Source of the DNA: Maritalea myrionectae DSM 19524
GTDB lineage: Bacteria; Pseudomonadota; Alphaproteobacteria; Rhizobiales; Devosiaceae
Reading direction: 5' to 3'
Assembly (NCBI RefSeq): GCF_000423365.1
Contig: NZ_AUHV01000003.1
Span: 1-64,000, forward strand
DNA: 64,000 nt
Part shown: positions 54,022 to 63,175 of the stretch, piece by piece
Position numbering within the stretch: the stretch's first letter is position 1
Layout of the letters: the number at the start of each line of letters is the position of its first letter
Position numbers and translations under genes: made by a program
The notes under the pieces: generated by a model
Databases searched by the model: none
What the model was told of the DNA's origin: nothing
The model's input: the letters and a program-made list of their open reading frames with translations, nothing else

Positions 54022-54573
54022 ATGAAAATCGCTGAAGCAGACATATTGATTGTGCCCGGTTTGGGCGGCGCCAGTGCCGATCATTGGCAGACCAACTGGG
54101 TGAAAAAGATGCCCACCGCACAATTGGTGGAACAAGAAAACTGGACCAATCCGGACCCGGAAAAATGGGCCGATAAACTGCATCATGCCATTATGATGTG
54201 CACTCGTCCTGTGGTGTTGGTGGGGCATTCTCTTGGCGTGCACACCATTTCACGCACCGCGCAAAAACTAACGGACACCAAAGTCGCTGGGGCTTTTTTG
54301 GTGGCGCCCCTAGATATTGAAAACAACAAGAACGTCTCTAAGAAGTCGCAAAAATTCGCACCAATCGTGCAAGATCCATTGCCCTTTCCCTCGCTGATGA
54401 TTGGCTCAAGCAATGATCCATTTTGCGATGTGGAAGCGGCCGCGCAGATGGCAGCGGCATGGGGCGCCAATTTCAATAATGCAGGCGAAATCGGCCATGT
54501 GAACCCGAAAGCCGGCTTTGGCCCTTGGCCCGAAGGCTTGATGGCATTTGCAAATTTGATGCGGCGGATCTAG
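54022..54573 (+). CDS. RBBP9/YdeN family serine hydrolase
   Basis: 183 residues. Short alpha/beta hydrolase of PF06821: IVPGLGGASADHWQ (oxyanion side), LVGHSLGVHT with Ser70, IGSSNDPFC (acid) and GEIGHVNPKAGFGPWP (His). Members hydrolyse small esters; the natural substrate is unknown. GAGAT precedes the ATG. Confidence 0.88.
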   Translation: MKIAEADILIVPGLGGASADHWQTNWVKKMPTAQLVEQENWTNPDPEKWADKLHHAIMMCTRPVVLVGHSLGVHTISRTAQKLTDTKVAGAFLVAPLDIENNKNVSKKSQKFAPIVQDPLPFPSLMIGSSNDPFCDVEAAAQMAAAWGANFNNAGEIGHVNPKAGFGPWPEGLMAFANLMRRI

Positions 54574-54579
54574 GCCGAG

Positions 54580-55980
54580 CTAGCCCGCACTTCGGGTGGG
54601 CCACACGGGATGGTGCCGGTCAATCTTGATTTCATGACTGTGCACGATCTCCTCATGCCGATGCAGATGTGCATGCGGCTCTTCCCCTTCCCATCCCTCA
54701 TGTTCATGCTGGTGATGCTCCCCATGAAAATGCACATGATCGTGGTAGAGTTCTTCATGCTTATGCTCAAGCGGCGCATAACTCTCCTTGGGCCAAACCC
54801 GCGCGCCCAGCAAAAGCGCGGCGGCACATAGGACCGCGATCAACACCAATGTATTGCCCATGCCCACAACGTTTGGCAAAAACCCGGCAGTCGGGTAGGC
54901 CAACAGCCAACAGGCGTGCGACAAAGCAAATTGTGCAGACAATAATTTGGGCAAATCTTCTTCATTGGCCGAGCGTTTAAACACGCGCCCAGCAGGCGTT
55001 TGCACAAAACTATACCCCAAGCCCAATATCGGCCACACCAACAGCATCAAAGCGTAATTGAACCAACCGAAGCCGAGCGCCACAAGGCCAATGCCCGCCA
55101 ACAAAGTAACTGCGCCCCAAAACATCACGTTGCGGTCACCAAACCTGCGCGCCAATGGCGGCACCATAAATGCAGCCAACAACGAGCCACCGCCAAATGT
55201 CGCCATGGCCAACGCCAACGCACTTTCGCCTAAGCCAAACTGCTCCCGCACCAACACAACGCTGTTCACGATCACCATCGCCCCGGCAAACGCCACCACC
55301 AAATAGAGCAGCAACACGCCTCGCAATCGCGGTGTTTTTAAATAGATCTGAAAGCCTTGCGTCAGTTTGCGACGAAACGGGTCGCGCTTTTCTTCCAGCA
55401 ACAAGGGCGGCACCGAGGCACTCAGCACCAACAGCGCCGACAGCAAAAACGCGATAGAATTGGCGGCAAAGAAGCTTTCAAAGCTCACAAACAACAGCAA
55501 AATGGCCGCAATGGTGGGGCTAAGCAAATTCTCTAGATCGTAAGCGACGCGCGAAAGGCTCAAGGCTTTGGTATAATCATCGTCGTGGTCAAACAATTGC
55601 GGAATGATCGACTGAAAAGTGGGGGTAAAGCCAGCAGAGGCAGCGTTGAGCAAGAACATCAACACATAAATCTGCCAAATCTCCGTAACGAACGGCAGCG
55701 CCATCACGCAAAGCGCCCGCACCACATCTAGCCCAATCAACACCTGTTTGCGCAGCGCACCGGGGATAATTGCCGAAATCACCGGCGCGATAAAAATATA
55801 GGCGATCATCTTGAGGGTGAGCGCGATGCCCAGCACCTGCCCCGCGGCTTCACCGGCCAATTCATATGCCAAAAGTGCTAAGGCAATAGTGGTTAAACCT
55901 GTGCCTGCCAATGCGATCACTTGTGCACTATAGAGCTTTCTGTAGCTCACATTCGACAACACACCAAAACCAATTCGCAT
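54580..55980 (-). CDS. MFS exporter with histidine-rich C-terminal tail (NreB-like)
   Basis: 466 residues from the ATG at 55980 (GGGAG seven bases upstream). About 12 membrane segments up to ~405, similar to MFS_3 proteins such as EntS. The last ~58 residues hold 18 His by my count (for example HDHVHFHGEHHQHEHEG and HAHLHRHEE), with Glu and Asp. NreB of Achromobacter is an MFS nickel exporter with such a tail, so nickel, cobalt or zinc export is the best hypothesis. No metal-responsive regulator or metal site is adjacent. Confidence 0.85.
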   Translation of the reverse strand: MRIGFGVLSNVSYRKLYSAQVIALAGTGLTTIALALLAYELAGEAAGQVLGIALTLKMIAYIFIAPVISAIIPGALRKQVLIGLDVVRALCVMALPFVTEIWQIYVLMFLLNAASAGFTPTFQSIIPQLFDHDDDYTKALSLSRVAYDLENLLSPTIAAILLLFVSFESFFAANSIAFLLSALLVLSASVPPLLLEEKRDPFRRKLTQGFQIYLKTPRLRGVLLLYLVVAFAGAMVIVNSVVLVREQFGLGESALALAMATFGGGSLLAAFMVPPLARRFGDRNVMFWGAVTLLAGIGLVALGFGWFNYALMLLVWPILGLGYSFVQTPAGRVFKRSANEEDLPKLLSAQFALSHACWLLAYPTAGFLPNVVGMGNTLVLIAVLCAAALLLGARVWPKESYAPLEHKHEELYHDHVHFHGEHHQHEHEGWEGEEPHAHLHRHEEIVHSHEIKIDRHHPVWPTRSAG

Positions 55981-56020
55981 CACTCATCTCCCTTAGCGTG
56001 CACGTTTCCAGAAAATCACG

Positions 56021-56052
56021 CAAAATAAAAGGCCCGAACGGATGTCCGGGCC
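56021..56052 (-). terminator. Terminator between DUF1476 and the NreB-like gene
   Basis: On the minus strand GGCCCG (56047-56052) pairs with CGGGCC (56031-56036) over a 10-base loop, then TTTTATTTT (plus 56021-56030). It ends transcription from the DUF1476 gene. Confidence 0.75.
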
Positions 56053-56080
56053 CTAAAGCGTTCAATAATCGTGCAAAAGC

Positions 56081-56407
56081 CTAGCTGGATTCTTTAACTT
56101 GCATTTCGGCTTTCAAATAGAGCGTGCTCATCTTTTCGCGCAAATCTGCTTCGGAAACATTCACACCAGCCGCTTTAAAGTCGCCGCTTACTTTGCGGTA
56201 AACGTCTTCGTCGCCTGCTTCTTCAAAATCAGAAGCCACCACTTCGGTAACATAGGCGCTCACGTCTGCATCGTCAGTTTTGCCCAAAAGGCCAGCGGCC
56301 CAAAGGCCCAGCAACTTGTTACGACGAGCTTCAATTCTAAACTTCAGCGCCTCGTCATGGGCATATTTGGCTTCTTCTGCCTTTTCGCGATCGTCAAATC
56401 CGGCCAT
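56081..56407 (-). CDS. DUF1476 protein (ATP synthase inhibitor zeta subunit-like)
   Basis: 108 residues from the ATG at 56407; an in-frame region upstream is not coding-like. The start MAGFDDREKAEEAKYAHDE, RNKLLGLWAAGLLG (~33-46) and EDVYRKV identify DUF1476, which contains the zeta subunit that inhibits the F1 motor in Paracoccus. It is helical and cytoplasmic, and has its own terminator. It is divergent from purC. Confidence 0.9.
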   Translation of the reverse strand: MAGFDDREKAEEAKYAHDEALKFRIEARRNKLLGLWAAGLLGKTDDADVSAYVTEVVASDFEEAGDEDVYRKVSGDFKAAGVNVSEADLREKMSTLYLKAEMQVKESS

Positions 56408-56669
56408 TTTGGTCTCCGTGAAATAAAAGGGACTGCCCCTTAACAAAATCTCTTGCACCGAGATAAAGCCAAAAGCTCCGAAAATCAACGATTCTGCAGC
56501 TCAATCTTCGATGAATCTTCAATTTCGTGGCAATTGGCCGCTTAAAGTTGACATTAAACACCAAAAGACTGAAAGAATGCGGTGAAAATTGATTAAAGGC
56601 TTGCTTTTTACCCCCAAAAAGGGACATGAAGCGGCCATACATACATTTCAGGAATCGTGGGTATTAATC

Positions 56670-57434
56670 ATGAGCCGTCGGCGTCGCCTCTATGAAGGCA
56701 AAGCGAAAGTTCTCTATGAAGGTCCAGAGCCTGGCACCCTGGTGCAGCATTTTAAAGATGATGCCACAGCTGGCAATGGCGAAAAGCACGAAGTGATTGA
56801 CGGCAAAGGCGTGTTAAACAACCGCATTTCCGAATTCATCTTCACCCACCTGAACGAGCTGGGCATCCCCACACACTTCATTAAGCGCATGAATATGCGC
56901 GAACAATTGATCCGCGAAGTTGAAATCATTCCACTGGAAGTGGTGGTCCGCAACGTCGCTGCAGGGTCAATTTGCAAGCGTTTGGGCGTTGAAAGCGGCA
57001 CCCGCCTGCCCCGCTCAATCATTGAGTTTTATTATAAAGACGACAAGCTCAACGATCCGATCGTGGCTGAAGAACACATCACTGCTTTTGGCTGGGCCAA
57101 CCCGCAAGAACTTGATGACATCATGTCCATGGCCGTGCGGATCAACGACTTTTTGTGCGGCTTGTTCATGAGCGCGGGCATCCAGCTTATTGATTTCAAG
57201 ATCGAGTTTGGCCGTCTTTATGAAGAAGACACCATGCGCATCGTTCTGGCGGATGAAATCTCGCCTGATAGCTGTCGCCTGTGGGACATCAAAACACAGA
57301 ATAAGCTGGATAAAGATCGGTTCCGCCAAGACCTGGGTGGCCTTGTGGATGCCTATCGCGAAGTTGCTCAACGATTGGGCATTCTTTCAGAAGCGGATAA
57401 CGCGTTGGCCACTGGCCCACGCCTTGTAAAATAG
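56670..57434 (+). CDS. purC: SAICAR synthetase (phosphoribosylaminoimidazole-succinocarboxamide synthase)
   Basis: 254 residues from the ATG at 56670. Family features are seen: [46 protein letters not shown], and [10 protein letters not shown] near the C-terminus. It joins aspartate to CAIR in purine synthesis. purS follows in 22 bp on the same strand. Confidence 0.97.
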   Translation: MSRRRRLYEGKAKVLYEGPEPGTLVQHFKDDATAGNGEKHEVIDGKGVLNNRISEFIFTHLNELGIPTHFIKRMNMREQLIREVEIIPLEVVVRNVAAGSICKRLGVESGTRLPRSIIEFYYKDDKLNDPIVAEEHITAFGWANPQELDDIMSMAVRINDFLCGLFMSAGIQLIDFKIEFGRLYEEDTMRIVLADEISPDSCRLWDIKTQNKLDKDRFRQDLGGLVDAYREVAQRLGILSEADNALATGPRLVK

Positions 57435-57456
57435 TCAAAAATCGAGATTTGAATAC

Positions 57457-57699
57457 ATGCACGCACGCATCTTTGTAACACTTAAAAATGGCGTACTTGA
57501 CCCGCAGGGCCAAGCAATTGAAGGCTCTTTGTCGAGCTTGGGCTTTGAAGGGGTTGACGCTGTTCGCCAAGGCAAAATCTTTGACGTGAAGCTGGAAGAA
57601 ACAGACCACGAAGCGGCGAAAGAAAAGCTGGCCCAAATGTGCGAAAAGCTCTTGGCCAACACAGTAATTGAGAACTACTCAATCGAGATCGTCGACTAA
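57457..57699 (+). CDS. purS: Phosphoribosylformylglycinamidine synthase subunit PurS
   Basis: An 80-residue protein beginning MHARIFVTLKNGVLDPQGQA (PurS signature), GVDAVRQGKIFDVKLE and a C-terminal YSIEIVD. PurS joins PurQ and PurL in the FGAM synthase complex. Unusually, purQ does not follow directly; a 1.7-kb insertion lies between (57700-59387). Confidence 0.96.
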   Translation: MHARIFVTLKNGVLDPQGQAIEGSLSSLGFEGVDAVRQGKIFDVKLEETDHEAAKEKLAQMCEKLLANTVIENYSIEIVD

Positions 57700-57840
57700 T
57701 TAACCAAACATTTTTTAACGATTGTAGCGGCATTGTGCGAGCAATGTGGCGACAATCGCGTCTACAAGACAAATCAAATCGTCACAAACAGTTGATAGGG
57801 ACGGCACGGATACTCTACGTGACCGGATGGATAAGACATT

Positions 57841-57927
57841 ATGATTAAACGGCTTTCACTAACTGCCGGCTTTTTTCTTGCTTTGGCAATCATGGCAGGC
57901 GCGTACGGAACGGTACCGATCTCTTAA
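57841..57927 (+). CDS. Putative 28-residue membrane or secreted microprotein
   Basis: ATG to TAA gives 28 residues, starting MIKRLSLTAGFFLALAIMAG: a positive start and one hydrophobic segment, like a small membrane peptide or a signal peptide with a very short mature part. No strong Shine-Dalgarno (GGATAAG is 9-15 bases upstream). A terminator about 43 bp downstream suggests a small transcription unit. Expression is unproven. Confidence 0.4.
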   Translation: MIKRLSLTAGFFLALAIMAGAYGTVPIS

Positions 57928-57969
57928 GCCATTTTTTGGGCGATCACATCGCCTCTAGCGAACAGAAAT

Positions 57970-57991
57970 AAGGGGCCGAATGGCCCCTTTA
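57970..57991 (+). terminator. Hairpin terminator after the microprotein gene
   Basis: AAGGGGCC (57970-57977), GAAT loop, GGCCCCTT (57982-57989), followed by TTATCG. GNRA-like loop, 8-bp stem, T-tract weak. It separates purS and the small ORF from the acyltransferase. Confidence 0.7.
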
Positions 57992-58139
57992 TCGTTAACA
58001 AATACTGTAAAACTTTAACTTTTAATCTGATAAATTAACCTCAAATTTCATAAATATCACCGCGCGACACAGTTTTCGTTTTTTTATTTACCCCTCCATT
58101 GTATAACACCTTCAACTATACTTGATAGGGCGGGAATAG

Positions 58140-59219
58140 ATGACAAACACAAAACGTTTAGATTGGGTCGATGCAGCCAAGGGGATATCTATCCTCCTCG
58201 TGGTGATGTTGCACTCAACTTTGGGCGTGGGCGCAGATGCCGGGCAAATTGGCTTCATGCATTATGCAGTTGCCTACTCTGCCCCCTTCCGGATGCCTGA
58301 ATTCTTTTTGATCTCAGGATTGTTCCTGTCTTACGTGATAGCGCGCTCTTGGGGGCGCTATGCCGATCGGCGCGTGGTTCACTATCTCTATTTCTATGCG
58401 CTGTGGGCCCTGATCCAGATGTTTTTCAAAACCGTCATCGCATCGGGCGATATCGCAGGCTTTTTCTCTGGCATCTTCTTCGCGCTGTTCGAACCCTACT
58501 CCGTATTGTGGTTCATCTATATGCTGGCGTTCTTCTCAGCCGCCACCAAATGGCTGTACAATAATCATGTCCCCCACTGGTTGGTACTTGCTGTAGCCGC
58601 TGTGCTGCAAATGCTGCCAACACCCAACGATAGCGCTGTCATCGCCTATTTTGCGGAATATTACGTGTTCTTCTATGCGGGTTATGCGCTGGCACCACAA
58701 ATCTTCAAACTGACCGGTTGGGCACAGAATCATGCGTTGTTGGCCACGCTTGGGCTTGTCGCTTGGGCGGGCATCAATTTCGGCCTCGTCTTCTGGCCAA
58801 CCGCCGACATACAACCAGACCATGTCACCCCTGGCTTCGCCTCCTGGCCCGGCATTCATTTGATCCTGGCCTTTATGGGCGCCACCGCCATCTGCGTGTT
58901 TGCAGCATTGTTGGCGCGGTTTAACTTGGCTAAGCCCCTCGCATGGGTGGGTGAACGCTCATTGGCCGTCTATGTCGCCTTTGTCATCCCAATGGCAATC
59001 GTCCGCACGATCCTCTTCAAAATCGGCGTCATCAACGATGTCGGCGCGATCAGTCTGCTGGTCATTATCGCCGCGGCCACATCTTCATTGATTGTCTATG
59101 AGATCATCCAGAAAATCGGATTTGGCAAGTTTTTGTATACCCGTCCTGAATGGGCAAAACTTGAGGCAGGCCGGGAAAAACCTGACCAAGCGATCAAAAA
59201 CAGTGCTCCGGCTGAGTAG
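58140..59219 (+). CDS. Acyltransferase 3 family membrane protein
   Basis: A 359-residue protein with ten membrane segments and the acyltransferase-3 start RLDWVDAAKGISILLVVMLHS with the conserved His in VMLHS, then RMPEFFLISGLFL (FFxISG-type). Members move acyl groups to surface sugars or lipids. The C-terminus is basic and soluble (KKIGFGKFLYTRPEWAKLEAG, part). It sits in the middle of the purine operon but carries its own upstream region and terminator, so it seems a recent insertion. Confidence 0.9.
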   Translation: MTNTKRLDWVDAAKGISILLVVMLHSTLGVGADAGQIGFMHYAVAYSAPFRMPEFFLISGLFLSYVIARSWGRYADRRVVHYLYFYALWALIQMFFKTVIASGDIAGFFSGIFFALFEPYSVLWFIYMLAFFSAATKWLYNNHVPHWLVLAVAAVLQMLPTPNDSAVIAYFAEYYVFFYAGYALAPQIFKLTGWAQNHALLATLGLVAWAGINFGLVFWPTADIQPDHVTPGFASWPGIHLILAFMGATAICVFAALLARFNLAKPLAWVGERSLAVYVAFVIPMAIVRTILFKIGVINDVGAISLLVIIAAATSSLIVYEIIQKIGFGKFLYTRPEWAKLEAGREKPDQAIKNSAPAE

Positions 59220-59254
59220 TTTTACAAAAAAACCAGTATTTCTTTGAAAAAAGC

Positions 59255-59285
59255 GGCGCGAGACCTCTCGCGCCTCTTGCTTTTT
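59255..59285 (+). terminator. Rho-independent terminator of the acyltransferase gene
   Basis: A perfect 8-bp stem (59255-59262 with 59267-59274), ACCT loop, then TCTTGCTTTTT. It separates the acyltransferase from purQ, so purQ needs its own promoter in 59286-59387. Confidence 0.85.
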
Positions 59286-59387
59286 GGGGGCTTTTTGAAC
59301 CATTAAGAGCCAAACCCAACCGCATCTTTTCGCGCCCATAGCGCAGATGCAAATTGTGCCTTTGCACACCGAAAAGGAATCACGCTC

Positions 59388-60077
59388 ATGAAGTCTGCAG
59401 TGATTGTCTTCCCCGGCCTCAACCGCGACAGAGACATGATCGCCGCACTTGAAAAAGTGACGGGAGAAAAACCACATCTAGCTTGGCACGGCGATAGCGA
59501 CTTACCAGACGTTGATCTCGTGGTGGTTCCCGGCGGTTTCTCCTATGGCGATTATCTGCGTGCTGGCGCCATTGCCGCTCGCTCGCCCATGCTGAAGCGG
59601 GTAAAGGAACATGCAGATCGCGGCGGGTTGACCTTGGGCGTGTGTAATGGCTTCCAAATCCTCACTGAAACGGGCCTCCTGCCCGGCGCTTTGATGCGGA
59701 ATCGGGATTTGAAGTTTTTGTGCAAAGTGATTCATTTAAAAGCAGAAAACACAACTTCACCGTTCACCTCAGCCTATAAGGGCCACGAGGCATTCCCATG
59801 CCCCATCGCCCACCATGATGGCAATTACTTCATCGATCCGGACGGCCTGAAAGCCCTTGAAGACAACAGCCAGATCGCTTTCCGCTATTGTGATGAAAAC
59901 GGCAATGTCACCCTTGAAGCCAATCCGAACGGATCCATTGAAAACATTGCAGGCATCACCAACAAGCAAGGCAATGTGTTGGGCATGATGCCCCACCCAG
60001 AAAACCTTATCGAAGCAGCCCACGGCGGCATTGAAGGCCGCTACATCTTTGACAGCCTAGTGGCAGCGGTGGCGTAA
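59388..60077 (+). CDS. purQ: Phosphoribosylformylglycinamidine synthase subunit PurQ
   Basis: A 229-residue glutamine amidotransferase. [15 protein letters not shown], the nucleophile in [12 protein letters not shown] (Cys86) and [10 protein letters not shown] near the C-terminus form the triad. It supplies ammonia to PurL. It starts 168 bp after the acyltransferase gene and is followed by purL with no gap. Confidence 0.97.
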   Translation: MKSAVIVFPGLNRDRDMIAALEKVTGEKPHLAWHGDSDLPDVDLVVVPGGFSYGDYLRAGAIAARSPMLKRVKEHADRGGLTLGVCNGFQILTETGLLPGALMRNRDLKFLCKVIHLKAENTTSPFTSAYKGHEAFPCPIAHHDGNYFIDPDGLKALEDNSQIAFRYCDENGNVTLEANPNGSIENIAGITNKQGNVLGMMPHPENLIEAAHGGIEGRYIFDSLVAAVA

Positions 60078-62285
60078 ATGTTGAAAAATCAGAATATCGA
60101 AATCACCCCTGAATTGATCGCCAGCCATGGCCTCAATGAAGAAGAATACGCCAAAATCCTTGAGCTGATTGGCCGCGAACCCACTTACACCGAGTTGGGC
60201 ATTTTCTCTGCCATGTGGAACGAGCACTGTTCTTACAAATCCTCAAAGAAATGGCTGAAAACACTGCCAACAACTGGCGACCGTGTAATCCATGGCCCCG
60301 GCGAAAATGCAGGCGTTGTGGACATTGATGATGGTCAGGCCGTGGTGTTCAAAATGGAAAGCCACAACCACCCCTCTTACATTGAGCCTTATCAAGGCGC
60401 AGCCACAGGCGTTGGCGGCATTTTGCGTGATGTGTTCACCATGGGTGCCCGCCCCATTGCGGCGATGAACGCCCTGCGTTTTGGCGCACCGGATCACGAA
60501 AAAACCCGCCACCTCGTATCAGGCGTTGTGGCTGGCGTTGGAGGCTATGGCAACTCCTTCGGCGTGCCCACCGTAGGCGGTGAAGTTGAGTTCGACCCAC
60601 GCTACAATGGCAACATCTTGGTCAATGCGTTCGCCGCGGGCCTTGCTGATGCCGATAAAATCTTCCTTTGCGCCGCCAAAGGCGTTGGCTTGCCCATCGT
60701 TTATCTCGGCGCCAAAACCGGCCGCGATGGCGTGGGTGGCGCGACGATGGCGTCTGCCGAGTTCGGCGACGATATTGACGAAAAGCGCCCCACTGTTCAG
60801 GTCGGTGATCCGTTCACCGAAAAATGCCTGCTCGAAGCCTGTCTTGAGCTGATGCAAACCGGTGCCGTGATTTCCATTCAGGATATGGGCGCAGCGGGCC
60901 TTACCTGCTCTGCCGTCGAAATGGGCGCACAAGGCAATCTAGGCGTGGAGCTTTATCTTGACGATGTGCCCACCCGCGAAGAAGCGATGACAGCTTACGA
61001 AATGATGCTGTCTGAAAGCCAAGAGCGCATGTTGATGGTGCTTGACCCTGAAAAAGAAGATGTGGCCAAAGCCATCTTCCACAAATGGGATCTCGACTTC
61101 GCCATCGTCGGCAAAACCACCGACGATCTGCGCTTCCGTGTCATCCATGAAGGCACCGAAGTTGCTAACTTGCCGATTAAAGATCTGGGCGACGAAGCCC
61201 CCGAATATGATCGGCCGCGTGCAGCCTATCCTGCCCCGTCAGCCCTTGGCGAAATCGACAGCAATATCGATGTCGCCCAAGCCCTATTGACCCTTGTCGG
61301 CAACGCCAACGGCGCATCGCGCCGCTGGGTATGGGAACAATATGATCATCTGATCCAAGGCAATTCTGTGCAAGTGCCCGGCGGTGACGCGGGCGTGGTG
61401 CGCGTGGAAGGTGCAGACGGCAAAAAAGCCCTCGCTTTCTCCGTAGACGTGACGCCACGCTATTGCGAAGCCAACCCGCGTGAGGGCGGCAAGCAGGCTG
61501 TAGCCGAATGCTGGCGCAACCTGTCCGCCGTTGGCGCACTGCCCTTGGCCTCAACCGACAATCTGAATTTCGGTAACCCCGAAAAGCCAGAAATTATGGA
61601 ACAGTTCTCGCAAGCCATTCTCGGCATTGGCGATGCCTGTCGCGCGCTTGAGTTTCCAATCGTCTCTGGCAACGTGTCGCTTTACAACGAAACCAACGGC
61701 ATTGGCATTCTGCCCACCCCCGCCATTGGCGGCGTTGGCTTGCTGAAAGATTGGGCAAAAATGATGACTCTTTCCTTCAAGGAAGAAGGCGAAGTGATTC
61801 TTTTGATTGGCGAAAAAGGCACCCACCTTGGCCAATCTGCCCTGCTGCGCGATTGCTTCAACCGCATTGAAGGCGATGCCCCAACCGTTGATCTCGACAA
61901 AGAAGCCAAGCATGGCGCATTGATCCGGGAACTGATCAATCAAGAACAGCTCACCGCGTGTCACGATCTCTCGGATGGTGGCCTTGTGGTGGCGTTGGCT
62001 GAAATGGCCATGAAGGGCAAAATCGGCGCGCAGCTTGAGCTTTCAAATGATCTGGGTGAATTGTTCGGTGAAGATCAAGCCCGCTATATCGTGACGGTAA
62101 AATCTGATAATCTTGAGTCGGTTCTGGCCGCTGCCAAGGCACAAAATGTGCCGGTGACCCAATTGGGCACCGTAGGTGGCGATAAGCTGGAAGCAAAAGA
62201 TATATTTGCCGTATCGGTGGCGGAACTTAGTGATTTCCATGAAAGCTGGTTCCCAGACTATATGGCAGCAGAAGCGGCGCAATAG
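60078..62285 (+). CDS. purL: Phosphoribosylformylglycinamidine synthase subunit PurL
   Basis: A 735-residue small-type Pur[14 protein letters not shown] (~43-55), [23 protein letters not shown] and [17 protein letters not shown] (part) show the ATP and FGAR sites. It makes FGAM from FGAR, ATP and ammonia with PurQ and PurS. It starts directly after purQ and is followed by bolA, the usual order in Rhizobiales. Confidence 0.98.
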   Translation: MLKNQNIEITPELIASHGLNEEEYAKILELIGREPTYTELGIFSAMWNEHCSYKSSKKWLKTLPTTGDRVIHGPGENAGVVDIDDGQAVVFKMESHNHPSYIEPYQGAATGVGGILRDVFTMGARPIAAMNALRFGAPDHEKTRHLVSGVVAGVGGYGNSFGVPTVGGEVEFDPRYNGNILVNAFAAGLADADKIFLCAAKGVGLPIVYLGAKTGRDGVGGATMASAEFGDDIDEKRPTVQVGDPFTEKCLLEACLELMQTGAVISIQDMGAAGLTCSAVEMGAQGNLGVELYLDDVPTREEAMTAYEMMLSESQERMLMVLDPEKEDVAKAIFHKWDLDFAIVGKTTDDLRFRVIHEGTEVANLPIKDLGDEAPEYDRPRAAYPAPSALGEIDSNIDVAQALLTLVGNANGASRRWVWEQYDHLIQGNSVQVPGGDAGVVRVEGADGKKALAFSVDVTPRYCEANPREGGKQAVAECWRNLSAVGALPLASTDNLNFGNPEKPEIMEQFSQAILGIGDACRALEFPIVSGNVSLYNETNGIGILPTPAIGGVGLLKDWAKMMTLSFKEEGEVILLIGEKGTHLGQSALLRDCFNRIEGDAPTVDLDKEAKHGALIRELINQEQLTACHDLSDGGLVVALAEMAMKGKIGAQLELSNDLGELFGEDQARYIVTVKSDNLESVLAAAKAQNVPVTQLGTVGGDKLEAKDIFAVSVAELSDFHESWFPDYMAAEAAQ

Positions 62286-62309
62286 CCGCCTGATTGGAGA
62301 TTGTTGTTT

Positions 62310-62540
62310 ATGTCTATTGGTACCGCTGAAATCGAACGTTTGATCACTGAAGCCATTCCAGGCGCAGAAGTGAATGCGGATACAGATGACGGCCATCACT
62401 ATACCGCTATTGTTGTGGCAGAAGCCTTCCGCGGCAAATCCCGCGTGCAACAGCACCAAATGGTCAATGCAGCACTAAAACAAGTGCTGGATAGCGGCGA
62501 ACTTCACGCCCTTGCCTTGAAAACAAACGCACCGGAATAG
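62310..62540 (+). CDS. BolA family protein
   Basis: 76 residues from the ATG at 62310 (GGAG upstream). EIERLITEAIPGAEVNAD (part), and RGKSRVQQHQMVNAAL with the invariant His of BolA proteins. BolA proteins bind Fe-S clusters with monothiol glutaredoxins. In Rhizobiales a grxD gene usually follows; here a HAD gene does, and no glutaredoxin is present before the window ends. Confidence 0.9.
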   Translation: MSIGTAEIERLITEAIPGAEVNADTDDGHHYTAIVVAEAFRGKSRVQQHQMVNAALKQVLDSGELHALALKTNAPE

Positions 62541-62545
62541 TTCCG

Positions 62546-63175
62546 GTGCGGTCCATTCTTTTCGATGTGGATGGCGTGGTCATCCACTCCCTGTTTCACC
62601 AAGACCCCGCGCGTCAACGGGTGTGGAGCCAGCACATTGAAATGGATTTCGGCATCAGCCGTGATTCATTCAATGAATTTTTCCGGCTGAATTACGCTGA
62701 AATTGTTACCGGCAAAACCTCCATCGTCACCGCAATGGATGCCTTCTTGCCGACCATCAATGCAGGCCACATCAACAGCCTTGATCTGCTTGAATATTGG
62801 TTCAAAAACGACACCCCGGTGAACCGTCAGCTCCTCGACGGCATCAAACAACTCAAGCAAAAAGCCGACGTCAAACTCTACCTCGCCACTAATCAGGAGC
62901 ACCTCCGCGCTTTCTATTTGTGGCACGATCTCAAACTCGGGCACATCTTTGACGATATGTTCTACGCCGCCCGCCTCGGCGTCGCAAAACCCGATCCGGC
63001 CTTTTTCAAAAAGGTAGATCAACTGCTTGGCCCGCAAACCGAAAAACCATTATTTTTTGACGACGGGCAAAAAAACGTAGATGCTGGGGTAGCGCAAAAT
63101 TGGGATGCCGCCCTTTTTGTGTCGGAAGATGACTTTTTCAATCACCCGTGGGTGAAAGACCAGTTGATTGTATGA
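62546..63175 (+). CDS. HAD superfamily hydrolase
   Basis: 209 residues from a GTG at 62546, 5 bp after bolA, with no clear ribosome site (translation may be coupled to bolA). The nucleophile motif is ILFDVDGVVIHS (Asp7, Asp9); LYLATNQEH is motif II and PLFFDDGQKNV motif IV. It belongs to the phosphatase-like group with a helical cap (~15-85). Substrate unknown. It overlaps the GNAT gene by 3 bp (ATGA). Confidence 0.88.
   Translation: MRSILFDVDGVVIHSLFHQDPARQRVWSQHIEMDFGISRDSFNEFFRLNYAEIVTGKTSIVTAMDAFLPTINAGHINSLDLLEYWFKNDTPVNRQLLDGIKQLKQKADVKLYLATNQEHLRAFYLWHDLKLGHIFDDMFYAARLGVAKPDPAFFKKVDQLLGPQTEKPLFFDDGQKNVDAGVAQNWDAALFVSEDDFFNHPWVKDQLIV

Larger units (their letters stand above)
57700..58139 (+). 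other. Intergenic stretch between purS and the acyltransferase gene
   Basis: A 440-bp stretch with one plausible short ORF (57841-57927) followed by a hairpin terminator (57970-57991), and an AT-rich part (58000-58120) that should hold the acyltransferase promoter. The words TTGATAGGG at 57792-57800 and 58122-58130 repeat. No tRNA or known riboswitch is seen. Confidence 0.5.

Noticed and set aside
57700-57840. A purine or other riboswitch in the purS-acyltransferase gap
   Set aside because: No conserved aptamer core was recognised; the region is better explained as the leader of a small transcription unit.
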